Origin: CALMKX01 sp036274895
GTDB lineage: Bacteria; Acidobacteriota; Thermoanaerobaculia; Multivoradales; SZUA-115
Assembly (NCBI GenBank): GCA_036274895.1
Contig: DASUEU010000033.1
Location: 44,250 to 108,249, forward strand
Direction of reading: 5' to 3'
DNA length: 64,000 nucleotides
This document shows, one piece after another, positions 16,071-24,977 of the stretch. The translations under genes were made by a program, and so were the position numbers. Position 1 is the stretch's first letter. Every line of letters starts with the position of its first letter. Below the pieces are notes generated by a model, which searched no databases, had not been told where the DNA came from, and was given only the letters and a program-made list of their open reading frames with translations.

Positions 16071-16305
16071 CCGGGGCAACGAAAAAGGCCGCCGCGCGGG
16101 GCTGCCGGCGGCGGCTACCGAGGTAGGAGTGCCGAAGCTCGCCGAACGAGGCGACGGGCCCCCGGTGGGGCGCGTCGTTGTCGGGCAAACCACGGCGTGA
16201 GGCCGTTGTGGGGAGGCGCCCTCGGGGGCTTCCTCTGCCTGTAGTGGCGCAAACGGGGAGGGGAAGCTGTCAGGGCCACTCGCCCCGTCATACGATCCAC
16301 ACCCC

Positions 16306-16818
16306 ATGGTGACGATGGCCGACGGGGCTTTCCCTCCCCTCCTCTGCTGCGATCTGCCCCCCGGTGCCCTCGCCGACCTGCTCGCCCGCCACGGCGCCGA
16401 GCTGGCGGAGGTGCCGGCCCGGGAGGCCATCCCCGGCAGCTACTGGGGGGACTCGGAGGCGGGGATCATCGGCACGCGGGTCTACGTCCGGGGGGACACG
16501 CCGGTTCACTCCGCCCTCCACGAGGCTTGCCACCTCTTCTGTCTCGACGCCGAGCGCCGCGCCACCCTCCACACCGACGCCGGCGGCGACTACGACGAGG
16601 AGAACGCCGTCTGCTACCTCCAGATCCTGCTCGGCGCCGAGCTGCCCGGCTTCGGCCGCGAGCGGGCCTTCGCCGACATGGACGCCTGGGGCTACAGCTT
16701 CCGCCTCGGCTCGGCCCGGGCCTGGTTCGAGGAGGATGCCGAGGACGCCCGAGCCTGGCTGGTGCGAGAGGGCCTGCTCAGCGACGCCGGGGAGCCGACC
16801 TTTCGGATGCGGGCCTGA
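16306..16818 (+). CDS. Conserved hypothetical protein with a zincin-like HEACH motif
   Basis: A 170-residue protein of unknown function. Its key segment is HSALHEACHLFCLDAERR near residue 70, an HExxH motif as in zinc metalloproteases. It is followed by DYDEENAVCYLQILL, where the acidic residues could supply the third ligand. There is no signal peptide. Length and composition fit a small cytoplasmic zincin-fold protein; catalytic activity is unproven. The start at 16306 lacks a clear Shine-Dalgarno, and a second Met lies three codons in. It is convergent with the YhaN-like gene. Confidence 0.65.
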   Translation: MVTMADGAFPPLLCCDLPPGALADLLARHGAELAEVPAREAIPGSYWGDSEAGIIGTRVYVRGDTPVHSALHEACHLFCLDAERRATLHTDAGGDYDEENAVCYLQILLGAELPGFGRERAFADMDAWGYSFRLGSARAWFEEDAEDARAWLVREGLLSDAGEPTFRMRA

Positions 16819-16881
16819 GGGGCGCCGACCAGGGAACTACGCCGAGCTGGGGCTCGGCGCTCCCAGAGGGGATCTGCCGCC

Positions 16882-19800
16882 TCACATCCCCAGCCTAGCC
16901 AGCAAGCGGTCGACCTCGTCCAGGCCGAGACGGCCGCTCTCGAGCTCCTCTCTCGCGGCGGTGAGGGCCGCGAGGCGGATTTCCTCGCGGGGCAGGGGCG
17001 GCTGCGGGTCGAGGTGGCCTCGCTCCTCGAGCCAGCCTTCGAGGGCCTCGAGCTTTTCGTGCCGGAAGCCCTTGGCGCGCGGGTCCTTCTGGGCCAGGCG
17101 TTCGAGCAGGGCGCGGGCATCGCCGCCGGCCTCGCGGGCCAGCTCGGTGAGGCTGTCGAGGTACTTGTCCGAGACGGCGCCGGACTCCGCCAGATCCTGC
17201 CGGTCCACGGGCCGCCCGCGGCCCACCCGCCAGACCTCCCGCGCCGCGGCACCGGCACGGGCGAGGGCCGCGGCTTTCTCCAGAGCGGCGCCGCTGCCCG
17301 CAGCCACCGCCTCGGCCAAGCCTCGCCGGGCCAGGGCCTCGGTCGGCCCCCAGCGCTCCCAGCCGGCGGCCAAGAGGCGCTCGAGCAGGGCCGGATCCTC
17401 GACCAGGTACCAGAGATGGACCCCGCCCAGGTCCGCCGCCCAGGGGTCGGGGGCGGGCACGCCCAGCGCCGCGCCGTACTCGGCGTGCGAGAGCCCCGCG
17501 CTCTGGGGCACTGGCCGGGGGCCGGCGGTGGCGCCCGCCACCGTCACCTGCGCCGGCTCGCCGCGGCGGGCGCGGGCGAGATCGAGCACCGTCCAGGGCA
17601 CGCCCTCACCCCGGGCCTGGGCGTCTTCGAGCACCTTCGCCCATTTGGCCACCTCGGCCTCCTGGGCGGTGAAGCAGAAGACCTGGCGACCCCGCCGGGC
17701 CGCTGCCACCAGGGCCTCGATCAGGGCGCGGGCGCGGCGCTCGTCGCTGGTGGCCAGGGTCTCGTCGAGGAACAAGGGCAGGGCCGGGCCGGGCTCCTGG
17801 CGCTCGACGAAAGCCAGGCGCGCTGCCACCAGCAGGTGGACGCGGGTGGCCGAGGAGAGCTGCTCGAGGCCCAGCACCTCGCCGCTCTGGCGGTCCCGGG
17901 CGCGGAAGCCGGGCGGGTCCCCGGGCTCGACCCTGAGCTCGTAGCGCTCGTGGGTGATGCGGGCGAAGAGCTCGCGGGCGCCGGCGAGCACCGGCGGCAA
18001 GGCGCGATCCGCCAGCTCCGCCCCGAGCACCTCCCCGAGCAGCCAGCCGGCCACGGCCAGCTCGTCCTCGGCGCGCAGGCGGACGAGCTCCTCGCGCGCG
18101 CGATCCCGCTCGGCCAGGGCTCGCTCCAGGTCATGGCCGCGGCGGGCCAGGTCGATCTCCCGGCGCACGGCGCCGCTCCGCTCGGCCAGGTCGCTCTCGG
18201 CCTCGGCCCGCTCGCGCAGGCGCGCCAGCTCAACCTCCAGCTCCGCCGGGTCCCGTTCGGCGAGCTCCTCGACGCCGGCCAGCTGGGCCATGGCCTCGTG
18301 GTGCTCGCGCTCGGCCAGGCGGACCTCGTCCCGGTTGCGCTGCCAGTCCGGCAGCTCCTCGAGCCAGCGGGCGAGGGTGGCGCGGTCCCCGGAGACCAGC
18401 CCCAGCTCGCTCCAGAAGGCCACCAGCCGGGCCTCGGCCGCCATGGCCGCGGGCTCGAGCTCGCGCTCCAGCTGGGTCTCGATCCGCTCCTTGGCTGCGA
18501 GGTCCGCTTCGAGGCGCCGGGCCCGTTCGGAGAGTCGTTCCAGGGCCGCCTCGGCGCCGGCCCGGTCTCCCGGCTGGCCTTCTTCGAAGGGGGCGAGCAG
18601 GGTACCGATCTCGCCCAGCAAGCGGGCCTCTTCCTCCCAGGCCAGACGCTCCTCGGCCTCGGCGGCGCGGGCGCGGTCCGTGGCCTCGGCGAAGGTGGCG
18701 GCCCGGTGCCAGGCCCAGGCCAGCTCGAGATCGAGGGGCAGCTCCGTCAGGCCCAGACGGGCGCCGACCTCGGCCCTCGCCTGCTCGAGCCGCTGCCGTT
18801 CCGGGCTGGTCCCGGATTCGAGCCCCAATCCGCGGGCGATCCGGGCGCGCAGCTGACCGTCCTTGATGGTCTCCAGCCGCTGGTCGAGCCGCTCGAGGAG
18901 GCGGGCGGCGGCGGCCGGATCCCCTGGCACTCGCTCGGGCACGAAGTGACGAACTTCCGCGCGCGCCCGGCGCGCCCGGTCCCAGGTGAAGAGGGCGAGG
19001 CCGGCCATGCCGCCGCTCGCGATCGCGGCCAGCACGGCGGCCCCGGCACCGAGGCGGGAGCCGCGTTCGACCAGGGCGAAGGCCGCGGCCGCCGAGAGCG
19101 CTGCCGCGGCGGCCAGCACGAGCAGGCCGAAGAGGCCCAGCGGCGGCGCCGGAGTCGCCAGCAGGCGGCGCAGCGCGGCCACCGCGCGGGTCAAGGGAGC
19201 GGGGTCCTCCAGGTGCTCCGGGGGCTCGAGGGCGAAGCGGGCCCGGGTCGCCACGGCCTCGGCGGCACGGGCTCGCTCGGCGACGCGGATCAGCTCGTCC
19301 AGCTCGCCCAACTCGGGCCGGCGCAGGCCCGGCGCCCGCCCGGCGGGCGCGCCCAGCTGCGTGGCGGCACCGGTGGCGGTCTCGCGGGCCGCGGCGGTCC
19401 GGCGCCGGGCCTCCTCGACCCGGGTCTCGGCGCGGCCGAGGGCCTCCAGGCGCGTTCTGACCTCGCTTCTGGCCCGGTTGAAGGCGCCGACCGTCAGCCC
19501 CACCCCGGCCAGGGAGCGCCCGAGCCTCTCGAGCTCGGCCCGGGCCTCGTCGGCCCGGCGGCGGCCCTCACGAGCGGCGGTCTCCAGCTCGACCAGGCGA
19601 GCGTCGGCGTCCGAGCTCAGCCGGGCCAGGGCGGGAGGAAGCTGCGCCAGGCGCTCCTCGGCCCGGCTGCGCCGCTCGCGGGCTCGGGCCGCCCGCAGCG
19701 CGGCCGCGATCCGCCCCGCGGCCCGGGCCGCTTCCCGTGCTCGCTGGCGCTCGAGGTCGAGGCCGGCGAGGGCTTCCTCCTCGCGGACGAGCCGTTCCTG

Positions 19801-20337
19801 GTGGGCCTGGAGCTCACGGACGCGCTTTTCCGCCGCGCCGAGATCGGCCGCCGGCTTGCGGGAGCGGGTGGCGCCGGGGCGGAATCCCGCCCCCTGAACG
19901 GCGAGGGAAAGGTCGTAGCCGCCGGCCGACTCGCGCAGCACCTCGGCGGCCAAGCCGTCCCTCTCGGTGGCGAGCAGGCGCTCCAGGGGCAGGCGGTAGC
20001 GGTCCTCCAGCTCGGCGGGGGGCAGGGGGGGCAGGGCGGAGTCTCTGCCCTCGCGGCGGTAGCGTGCCTCGCCGGCCTCGAGCTCGCCTTCCCAGGTCTC
20101 CTCGCCGATCTGGAACCGGGCGATGAGGTGCACCTTGCGGCCGGGGGCCGTGCTCGGCCAGAGCAGGGCCCCCAGCGCCCGGGCGGTGGTGGTCTTGCCC
20201 GAGGCGTTGGGGCCGATGATCACCGTCACCCCCGGCGCGAAGCCCTCGAGCTCGAAGCCCTCTCGCTCAAAGCCCGGCATCCGCCGCACCGCGAGGGCCG
20301 AGAAGGTGAGGGCCGGCTTGGGCGCAGCGTCGCTCAC
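16882..20337 (-). CDS. YhaN-like SMC/SbcC-type ATPase
   Basis: An 1151-residue AAA_27/YhaN-type ATPase, the SbcC-like partner of the downstream-overlapping nuclease. Walker A is GPNASGKT at residues 42-49. A long Arg/Glu/Ala-rich coiled coil is interrupted at about 398-450 by two hydrophobic segments (LGLFGLLVLAAAAALSAAAA and AVLAAIASGGMAGLALF), as in other YhaN proteins. The ABC-type signature (LEQLSSATRVHLLVAARLAF) and Walker B (LPLFLDETLATSD) follow near 840-890. A further C-terminal segment of about 200 residues is not recognised. The start overlaps the stop of the nuclease gene by 4 bp (ATGA), indicating translational coupling and a stable complex acting on DNA ends. Confidence 0.85.
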   Translation of the reverse strand: MSDAAPKPALTFSALAVRRMPGFEREGFELEGFAPGVTVIIGPNASGKTTTARALGALLWPSTAPGRKVHLIARFQIGEETWEGELEAGEARYRREGRDSALPPLPPAELEDRYRLPLERLLATERDGLAAEVLRESAGGYDLSLAVQGAGFRPGATRSRKPAADLGAAEKRVRELQAHQERLVREEEALAGLDLERQRAREAARAAGRIAAALRAARARERRSRAEERLAQLPPALARLSSDADARLVELETAAREGRRRADEARAELERLGRSLAGVGLTVGAFNRARSEVRTRLEALGRAETRVEEARRRTAAARETATGAATQLGAPAGRAPGLRRPELGELDELIRVAERARAAEAVATRARFALEPPEHLEDPAPLTRAVAALRRLLATPAPPLGLFGLLVLAAAAALSAAAAFALVERGSRLGAGAAVLAAIASGGMAGLALFTWDRARRARAEVRHFVPERVPGDPAAAARLLERLDQRLETIKDGQLRARIARGLGLESGTSPERQRLEQARAEVGARLGLTELPLDLELAWAWHRAATFAEATDRARAAEAEERLAWEEEARLLGEIGTLLAPFEEGQPGDRAGAEAALERLSERARRLEADLAAKERIETQLERELEPAAMAAEARLVAFWSELGLVSGDRATLARWLEELPDWQRNRDEVRLAEREHHEAMAQLAGVEELAERDPAELEVELARLRERAEAESDLAERSGAVRREIDLARRGHDLERALAERDRAREELVRLRAEDELAVAGWLLGEVLGAELADRALPPVLAGARELFARITHERYELRVEPGDPPGFRARDRQSGEVLGLEQLSSATRVHLLVAARLAFVERQEPGPALPLFLDETLATSDERRARALIEALVAAARRGRQVFCFTAQEAEVAKWAKVLEDAQARGEGVPWTVLDLARARRGEPAQVTVAGATAGPRPVPQSAGLSHAEYGAALGVPAPDPWAADLGGVHLWYLVEDPALLERLLAAGWERWGPTEALARRGLAEAVAAGSGAALEKAAALARAGAAAREVWRVGRGRPVDRQDLAESGAVSDKYLDSLTELAREAGGDARALLERLAQKDPRAKGFRHEKLEALEGWLEERGHLDPQPPLPREEIRLAALTAAREELESGRLGLDEVDRLLARLGM

Positions 20338-21605
20338 GCCTCCTCCTTCTGGGCCAGCAGGCGGTCGAGCAGGGTGTCCGTGGCGGTGAGCAGCAGGGCC
20401 CGGGTCTCCTCGGGCGACGGCGCCTCCGCACCGCTCAGGGCGGCGTAGGCCGGCGCCTGCCGAACGCCGGCGATGCGGCGGGCCAGGGCCTCGAGCAGCT
20501 CGGGCCTCTGGCCTGCCTCGAGCGCGGCACGCAGCCGGGCGAGGGCCCCGGCGGGGTCGTCGGCCCCAGCCAGCCGGGCGAGGTCTGCCGGGGGGCGGGT
20601 GCGGTCGACGACGGTGTCCACGAAGGCCACGGCGCCGCCGAGGGCGGGGCGGTCTTCCTCGACCTCGGCGAGCACCTCGGCCAGGCGCGGCTTGGCCTCG
20701 GTGCGCCCCGTGAGCGCCAGCCGGAGCCCCAGGCAGGCGAGGGCACCGTCCCCCTCGGCCACGGCCCCAGCCAGGGCAGCGCGCAGCGCGGGCGGCACGC
20801 GGCCACGGGCCTCCTCGGCGTCGGCGGCGCCATCGAGGGAGGTTTCGAGGTCGAGGTAGCGAGTGGGGGAGAGGGCCAGCAGCCGGGTGGAACGCAGCCG
20901 CCCCTCGGCCAGCTCGAGCAGCCAGGCGCCGTGCACGCCCGGCTCCCGGAAGTCGAAAGCCAGCGGCGAGCCCGGATAGAGCAGGGGCACTCCCTCGCCC
21001 GCAACCAGTCCCGGAGCGTGGACGTGCCCGAGCACCCAGCCGGCCACCGGGCGGGAGCGCAGGGCACCGGCGGTGGTGGGGGCGTAGGGGCTGCCGCCCA
21101 CGCCGAGCTCGGTGTGCAGCAAGCCGAGCAGGGGAGCCTCGGTGGGGGGCGTCAGGTCGTAGCCGGCGAGGGGGTCGGTGCCGATGCGCTCACGAGGGAA
21201 AGACCAGCCGTCCACGTGGAGCAGGGGCCGGCCGTCCCGCAGCAGCGCCGCGCGCTCCCAGCGCCCACCTCGTCCCAACAGGTGGAAGCGCTCCGCGGGC
21301 AGATGCTCGGCCACCCGGACGAGCACGTCGAAGTCGTGGTTGCCGGCGACGGCGAAGGTGTCGACGCCGGAGTCGGCGAGCCGCCGCAGGCCCTGCTCGA
21401 GGGGAGCCAGGGACTCGAAGAAGCGGTTGTCGCGGTCGACCACGTCCCCCGCCAGTAGCAGGGCCTCCACCCTCTCCTCGATCGCGCGGTCCACGATCGT
21501 CCGCCAGACGGCAGCGGCGGAGAAGCGGCCATCGTCCGCCAGCTCGGGCGGCAGCCGAGCCGCCCGGCGGCCGAGGTGGAGATCGGCGGTGGCGAGGAGC
21601 TTCAA
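20334..21605 (-). CDS. YhaO-like metallophosphoesterase (SbcD/Mre11 family nuclease subunit)
   Basis: A calcineurin-like DNA phosphoesterase of about 423 residues. Metal-binding motifs in order are TADLHLG (D-x-H), LLAGDVVDRDN (GDxxD), AVAGNHDF (GNHD), LLHTELG and LGHVHAPG (GHxH). These are all the motifs expected of Mre11/SbcD nucleases. The start is uncertain: the frame is open to 21857 but that overlaps the divergent Fic gene. The TTG at 21605, giving LKLLATADLHLG, matches where family members begin. It is coupled to the YhaN-like ATPase. DNA repair or nucleolytic defence is the likely role. Confidence 0.82.
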   Translation of the reverse strand: MKLLATADLHLGRRAARLPPELADDGRFSAAAVWRTIVDRAIEERVEALLLAGDVVDRDNRFFESLAPLEQGLRRLADSGVDTFAVAGNHDFDVLVRVAEHLPAERFHLLGRGGRWERAALLRDGRPLLHVDGWSFPRERIGTDPLAGYDLTPPTEAPLLGLLHTELGVGGSPYAPTTAGALRSRPVAGWVLGHVHAPGLVAGEGVPLLYPGSPLAFDFREPGVHGAWLLELAEGRLRSTRLLALSPTRYLDLETSLDGAADAEEARGRVPPALRAALAGAVAEGDGALACLGLRLALTGRTEAKPRLAEVLAEVEEDRPALGGAVAFVDTVVDRTRPPADLARLAGADDPAGALARLRAALEAGQRPELLEALARRIAGVRQAPAYAALSGAEAPSPEETRALLLTATDTLLDRLLAQKEEA

Positions 21606-21706
21606 GGGGAGGGATGGTAGCAGGTGGCGGGGGCGATGGAGAGGGGGTAGGAAGGGTGTATGAGAGAGGGTGGAGAAGGGGTAGAAAGGGGGTAAGATCC
21701 ACTCCG

Positions 21707-22744
21707 ATGAGAAGTTTCCAATCCGGCTACCTCGATCGCATGGCGCTACCACCGGGAGTGGTCTGGCAGCTGACCGAGATCGCGGAGGCTCGTGCCAGGC
21801 GCTCGCTGCTGTTGCCGGCTGCGAGAGGGCCGCTGGTCTCGCTCGGCCGACAGGCACGGGTGGAGACGGTGATCTCGTCCAACCGCATCGAGGGAGTCGT
21901 GATCTCGGCAGATCGGGTCGAGCCCCTGCTCAACGACAGAGCCGCGCCCCGAGATCATGCGGAAGAGGAGGTCAAGGGCTACCAGGATGCCTTGGATCTG
22001 GTCTGGTCCCGGCCTCCGAACCTGGCGATCGGTGTGCCGCTGCTGCTCGAGCTCCATCGCAGGGTGCTCCCGGAGGGCGGGGATGGTGGCTCGTTCAAGC
22101 TCCAGGACAACGAGATCGTCGAGCTCGAGCCCGGGCGAGCCCCCCGGGTGCGATTCCGAGCCCTACCCGCCGGAGAGACGCCGGAAGCCGTCGCCGAGCT
22201 GTGCCGGGAGTATGAGGGCCGAGCCTCCCGCGTCGGGCAGTCTGCCCTCGTGGCGATCGCTGCCTTGATCCTCGACTTTCTCTGCATCCACCCGTTCCGG
22301 GACGGCAACGGCCGGGTCTCACGCCTGCTCACCCTGCTCGTTCTCGATCGCCAGGGGCACGACGTGGGCCGGTTCGTCAGCCTCGATCGCCTGATCGAGC
22401 AGGAGCTCGCCAGCTACTACGCGGCGCTCGAAGCCAGCTCGGCGGGCTGGCACGAGGGGCGCCACGATCTCGTGCCGTGGTTGACGTTCTTCCTGTCGGT
22501 CCTGCGTCGAGCCTACCAGGAGCTGGCGGCCAACCTGGAGCAGGCTCCCCTGTCGCGCACCAAGACCGAGCGCGTCGAGGCGGCGATCGCTGGCCTGGGA
22601 CCGAGCTTCACTCTGCGCGAGATCCTCGAGGCCAGTCCCGGCGTCAGCCGCGAGCTGGTGCGCCAGATCCTGCGCCGATTGCGGCGAGAGGGCCGCCTCG
22701 AAGCCGTGGGCCGGGGCCCAGGGGCGGTGTGGCGGAAGCGGTGA
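21707..22744 (+). CDS. Fic-domain protein AMP-transferase with N-terminal self-inhibitory motif
   Basis: A 345-residue Fic protein that transfers AMP (or another nucleotide moiety) to target hydroxyls. The catalytic motif is HPFRDGNGR starting at His195, the exact HxFx(D/E)GNGR consensus. An inhibitory alpha-helix motif (S/T)xxxE(G/N) is present as SNRIEG at residues 58-63, making this a class II Fic protein with built-in inhibition. The last 50 residues (SFTLREILEASPGVSRELVR, then RRLRREGRLEAVGRGPG) look like a winged helix. The divergent gap of about 100 bp to the YhaO-like gene is a purine-rich tract of repeated GGGTAGAAAGGG-like words. Confidence 0.9.
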   Translation: MRSFQSGYLDRMALPPGVVWQLTEIAEARARRSLLLPAARGPLVSLGRQARVETVISSNRIEGVVISADRVEPLLNDRAAPRDHAEEEVKGYQDALDLVWSRPPNLAIGVPLLLELHRRVLPEGGDGGSFKLQDNEIVELEPGRAPRVRFRALPAGETPEAVAELCREYEGRASRVGQSALVAIAALILDFLCIHPFRDGNGRVSRLLTLLVLDRQGHDVGRFVSLDRLIEQELASYYAALEASSAGWHEGRHDLVPWLTFFLSVLRRAYQELAANLEQAPLSRTKTERVEAAIAGLGPSFTLREILEASPGVSRELVRQILRRLRREGRLEAVGRGPGAVWRKR

Positions 22745-22759
22745 GGGCTGAGACGTCCT

Positions 22760-23167
22760 TCAGGGCTCGACCCGCGCCACCCCCGCCACGGAGTCAAAAT
22801 CGCGGTCGAACGAGTAAAGCTCCCCTGCCCCCACGCTCGCCATCTCGGCGGCGATCAAGGCGTCGGAAAAGTCGATCTTGCCTTCCCGGAAGAGCTCCAG
22901 GCTCAGCCAGATCATGGGCTTGCGCCCCATCCTCAGCCCTTCGAGGGCCAGCAGATCCCCGACGAAGGCGCTGATCCGATCCGGCGGCCAGCGGTAGAAG
23001 CTGCGCAGCGTCCAGACCGCATCGCAGAGCGCGGCCTCCGGCAGGTAGACCTCTTCCTCGCCGAGCCCGACCCTGGCCAGCAGATCGCGACACCGGGGCG
23101 ACATCTCCGGGTGGTCACCGGTCACGAAGCGCAGCAGGATGTTGGCGTCAATCGCCCTGGGACTCAC
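22760..23167 (-). CDS. PIN-domain toxin, VapC-like
   Basis: A 135-residue PIN ribonuclease. The acidic cluster is visible as AIDANILLRFVTGD (first Asp), EAALCDAVWTLRSFY, KIDFSDALIAAEM and YSFDRDFDSV. This is the expected VapC-type metal site, cutting tRNA or mRNA when free of antitoxin. It overlaps the upstream AbrB-type antitoxin gene by 20 bp. The order antitoxin then toxin and the overlap are typical of type II toxin-antitoxin loci. Confidence 0.87.
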   Translation of the reverse strand: MSPRAIDANILLRFVTGDHPEMSPRCRDLLARVGLGEEEVYLPEAALCDAVWTLRSFYRWPPDRISAFVGDLLALEGLRMGRKPMIWLSLELFREGKIDFSDALIAAEMASVGAGELYSFDRDFDSVAGVARVEP

Positions 23168-23408
23168 GCAGCACCTCTATCGCCCGGGCTTTCGCAGTGG
23201 CCTGCTCCACCGCTTCCCAATCCTGGGGGCTGCTCACCGGCTCGCTGCCGTACCAGCGCAGGATGTCGCCTTTGTGGGCCACCAGCTCGATCCGCCCCTC
23301 CCGCTCCACGAGCAGGATGGTCGTGCCGGGACCGGCACCGAGCTTGTCGCGGACGGGTTTGGGGAGAACGAGCTGGCCTTTGGAAGAGAGGTTGGTTGTC
23401 CATACCAT
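23148..23408 (-). CDS. AbrB/MazE-type antitoxin (VapB-like)
   Basis: An 86-residue protein. Its N-terminal 50 residues form a SpoVT-AbrB swapped-hairpin DNA-binding domain (TTNLSSKGQLVLPKPVRDKL, then GAGPGTTILLVEREGRIELV). The Trp/Gly/Ser-containing C-terminal tail probably wraps the PIN toxin. Its neighbour 23-bp-plus upstream region (23409-23477) would be the site for autorepression. It is cotranscribed with, and overlaps, the toxin gene. Confidence 0.87.
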   Translation of the reverse strand: MVWTTNLSSKGQLVLPKPVRDKLGAGPGTTILLVEREGRIELVAHKGDILRWYGSEPVSSPQDWEAVEQATAKARAIEVLRESQGD

Positions 23409-23477
23409 TGTGGGTCTCCTTACAAATCGATAGCGATCTTACTCCGTATCGAGGAGCGAAGTGAGATCGCGGGCTTC

Positions 23478-23659
23478 GCGAGGCGTCGAAACGCCTCGCT
23501 ACCCATGAACGTCCCTGGCGGGACGAAGAGATCCCTCGGCTGCGGGCCTGCGGCCTTTCGCCCAGGATGACAACGGGAGAGAGACGGTCGTTTCCGATCC
23601 TCGTTCTTCCCCCCGTCCCGAAGGGACGTTCATGAGCAGCGAGGGATTTCAATCCCTCG
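23478..23659. repeat. Palindrome-rich intergenic element, possibly a non-autonomous mobile element
   Basis: This gap holds three perfect dyads. GCGAGGCGT-CGAA-ACGCCTCGC is a 9-bp stem at 23478-23499. A 12-bp inverted repeat, ATGAACGTCCCT (23505-23516) and AGGGACGTTCAT (23622-23633), encloses 105 bp. CGAGGGATT-TC-AATCCCTCG is at 23640-23659. The enclosed text (AGAGATCCCTCGGCTGCGG ... CAGGATGACAACGGG) resembles words that recur in dispersed intergenic repeats of several phyla, from general recollection. No coding potential is visible. Confidence 0.5.
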
Positions 23660-23699
23660 TGGGCTTCGGCGGCGAGGCTTTCCAGCCTAGACTGCGCGA

Positions 23700-24848
23700 A
23701 TGTCGCTTTCCCTGGTCGCCACGTGTGGGTTGGGTCTGGAGGAGATTCTCGCCGGGGAGCTTTCGGCCCTGGGCTTTGCCGAGGTCGAGCCGCAGCAGGG
23801 GGCGGTGGCCTTTGCCGGGGGTTGGCGGGAGGTGTGGCGGGCCAATCTCTGGCTGCGCACCGCCAACCGGGTGCTGGTGGCGCTGGCGACCTTCCCGGCC
23901 GGCACCGGGGACGCGCTGGCTCGAGGCGCCGGCGAGCTGGTGCGCAGCCGCCAGGACTGGGCCGGGGTCAAGGCCGCCGACCTCTTCCACCCGGACCGCA
24001 GCTTCGCCGTGGTCGCCACCACCCGCGCCTCCCGCATCAACGACGTGCGCTGGGCGGCCTTGAAGACCAAGGACGGCATCGCCGATGCCCAGCGCGCCCA
24101 GTGGGGCCGTCGCGGCACGATCGACAAGGCGAACCCGCAGCTGCCTCTGCGGGTGCTGATCGTCCGGGACCAGGCGACCCTGCTGGTCGACACCTCGGGG
24201 GAGCCCCTCGACCACCGCGGCTACCGGGTGGCGGGCGGCGAGGCGCCGGTGCGCGAGCAGATCGCCGCCGCCTGTGTGCTCGCTTCCGGCTGGGACGGCC
24301 GGGGGCCGGTGGTCGATCCCATGTGCGGCACGGGCACCTTGCTCGCCGAGGCCGGCTGGTGGGCGGCGGGACGGGCGCCTGGCAACCTGCGTGCCCTGGA
24401 GGGCTGGGCCTTCTCGGGCCTGCCGGGCTTTGACCCCAAAGCCTTCCAGGCGCTGCTCGCCGAGCCGCCGGCGGCACCGGCGCCGGACTTCCGCCTTTTC
24501 GGGGTGGACTCCTCACCCGAGGCCCTGGCCGCCGCTCGCCGCAACCTCACCAAGGCTGGTCTGGTCAACCGCCTCATCCTCCAGCGCGGGGACGCTTTCG
24601 AGTACCAACCGCCGGAGGGGCCGGGGTTGATCCTGGTCAACCCGCCGTGGGGCAGCCACCTCGCCGAGCCCGAAGATCTCTGGCGCCGGCTGGGCGACCT
24701 CTTGAAGCAGCGCTACAAGGGCTGGCGGGCGGTGGTGCTCGCCGGGGACGAAGGCCGCGGCAAGTGGATCGGCTTGAAGCCCAAGCGCCGCGTCCCGGTG
24801 CGCATCGGCCCGGTCGAGGCGCGGATCCTGGTCTTCGAGCTGTACTGA
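23700..24848 (+). CDS. THUMP-domain SAM-dependent RNA methyltransferase (RlmL/YpsC family)
   Basis: A 382-residue methyltransferase likely modifying guanine N2 in 23S rRNA. The N-terminal 160 residues form the ferredoxin-like/THUMP region (ATCGLGLEEILAGELSALGF at the start, typical of this family). The Rossmann methyltransferase domain has motif I as DPMCGTGTLLAEAGWWAAG at about 205, an acidic SAM-ribose segment FRLFGVDSSPEALAAARRNL, and the catalytic NPPWG (LILVNPPWGSHL) near 310. RlmL versus RlmN-like or tRNA specificity cannot be set from sequence, so no symbol is given. It lies just before the biosynthetic cluster and is probably not part of it. Confidence 0.85.
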   Translation: MSLSLVATCGLGLEEILAGELSALGFAEVEPQQGAVAFAGGWREVWRANLWLRTANRVLVALATFPAGTGDALARGAGELVRSRQDWAGVKAADLFHPDRSFAVVATTRASRINDVRWAALKTKDGIADAQRAQWGRRGTIDKANPQLPLRVLIVRDQATLLVDTSGEPLDHRGYRVAGGEAPVREQIAAACVLASGWDGRGPVVDPMCGTGTLLAEAGWWAAGRAPGNLRALEGWAFSGLPGFDPKAFQALLAEPPAAPAPDFRLFGVDSSPEALAAARRNLTKAGLVNRLILQRGDAFEYQPPEGPGLILVNPPWGSHLAEPEDLWRRLGDLLKQRYKGWRAVVLAGDEGRGKWIGLKPKRRVPVRIGPVEARILVFELY

Positions 24849-24904
24849 GGGCGAATCTCCCGGCTGCCGACAGGCACAGTCCGGATCCGGACACAACACC
24901 TTTC

Positions 24905-24977
24905 GGGATAGGCGTCGGGGTGGATTTTCTCCTCACCCACCGGGATGGGTTTGTCCTATCCCTTTGGATTCATCCAA
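24905..24977 (+). promoter_or_regulatory. Dyad-rich leader upstream of the biosynthetic cluster
   Basis: The 226-bp gap before the first cluster gene is lower in GC. It contains GGGATAGG (24905-24912) paired with CCTATCCC (24955-24962), with an inner GGTGG/CCACC pairing. Immediately after lies the dyad TTGGAT-TC-ATCCAA (24964-24977), which could be an operator half-site pair. No convincing -35/-10 pair was found. A role in controlling the cluster is inferred only from position. Confidence 0.4.

Noticed and set aside
17014..20448. 1144-residue open frame on the plus strand
   Set aside because: It is antisense to the YhaN-like ATPase, which has clear Walker motifs and coiled coil; the plus-strand translation is low-complexity Gly/Ala/Gln typical of a GC-rich shadow.
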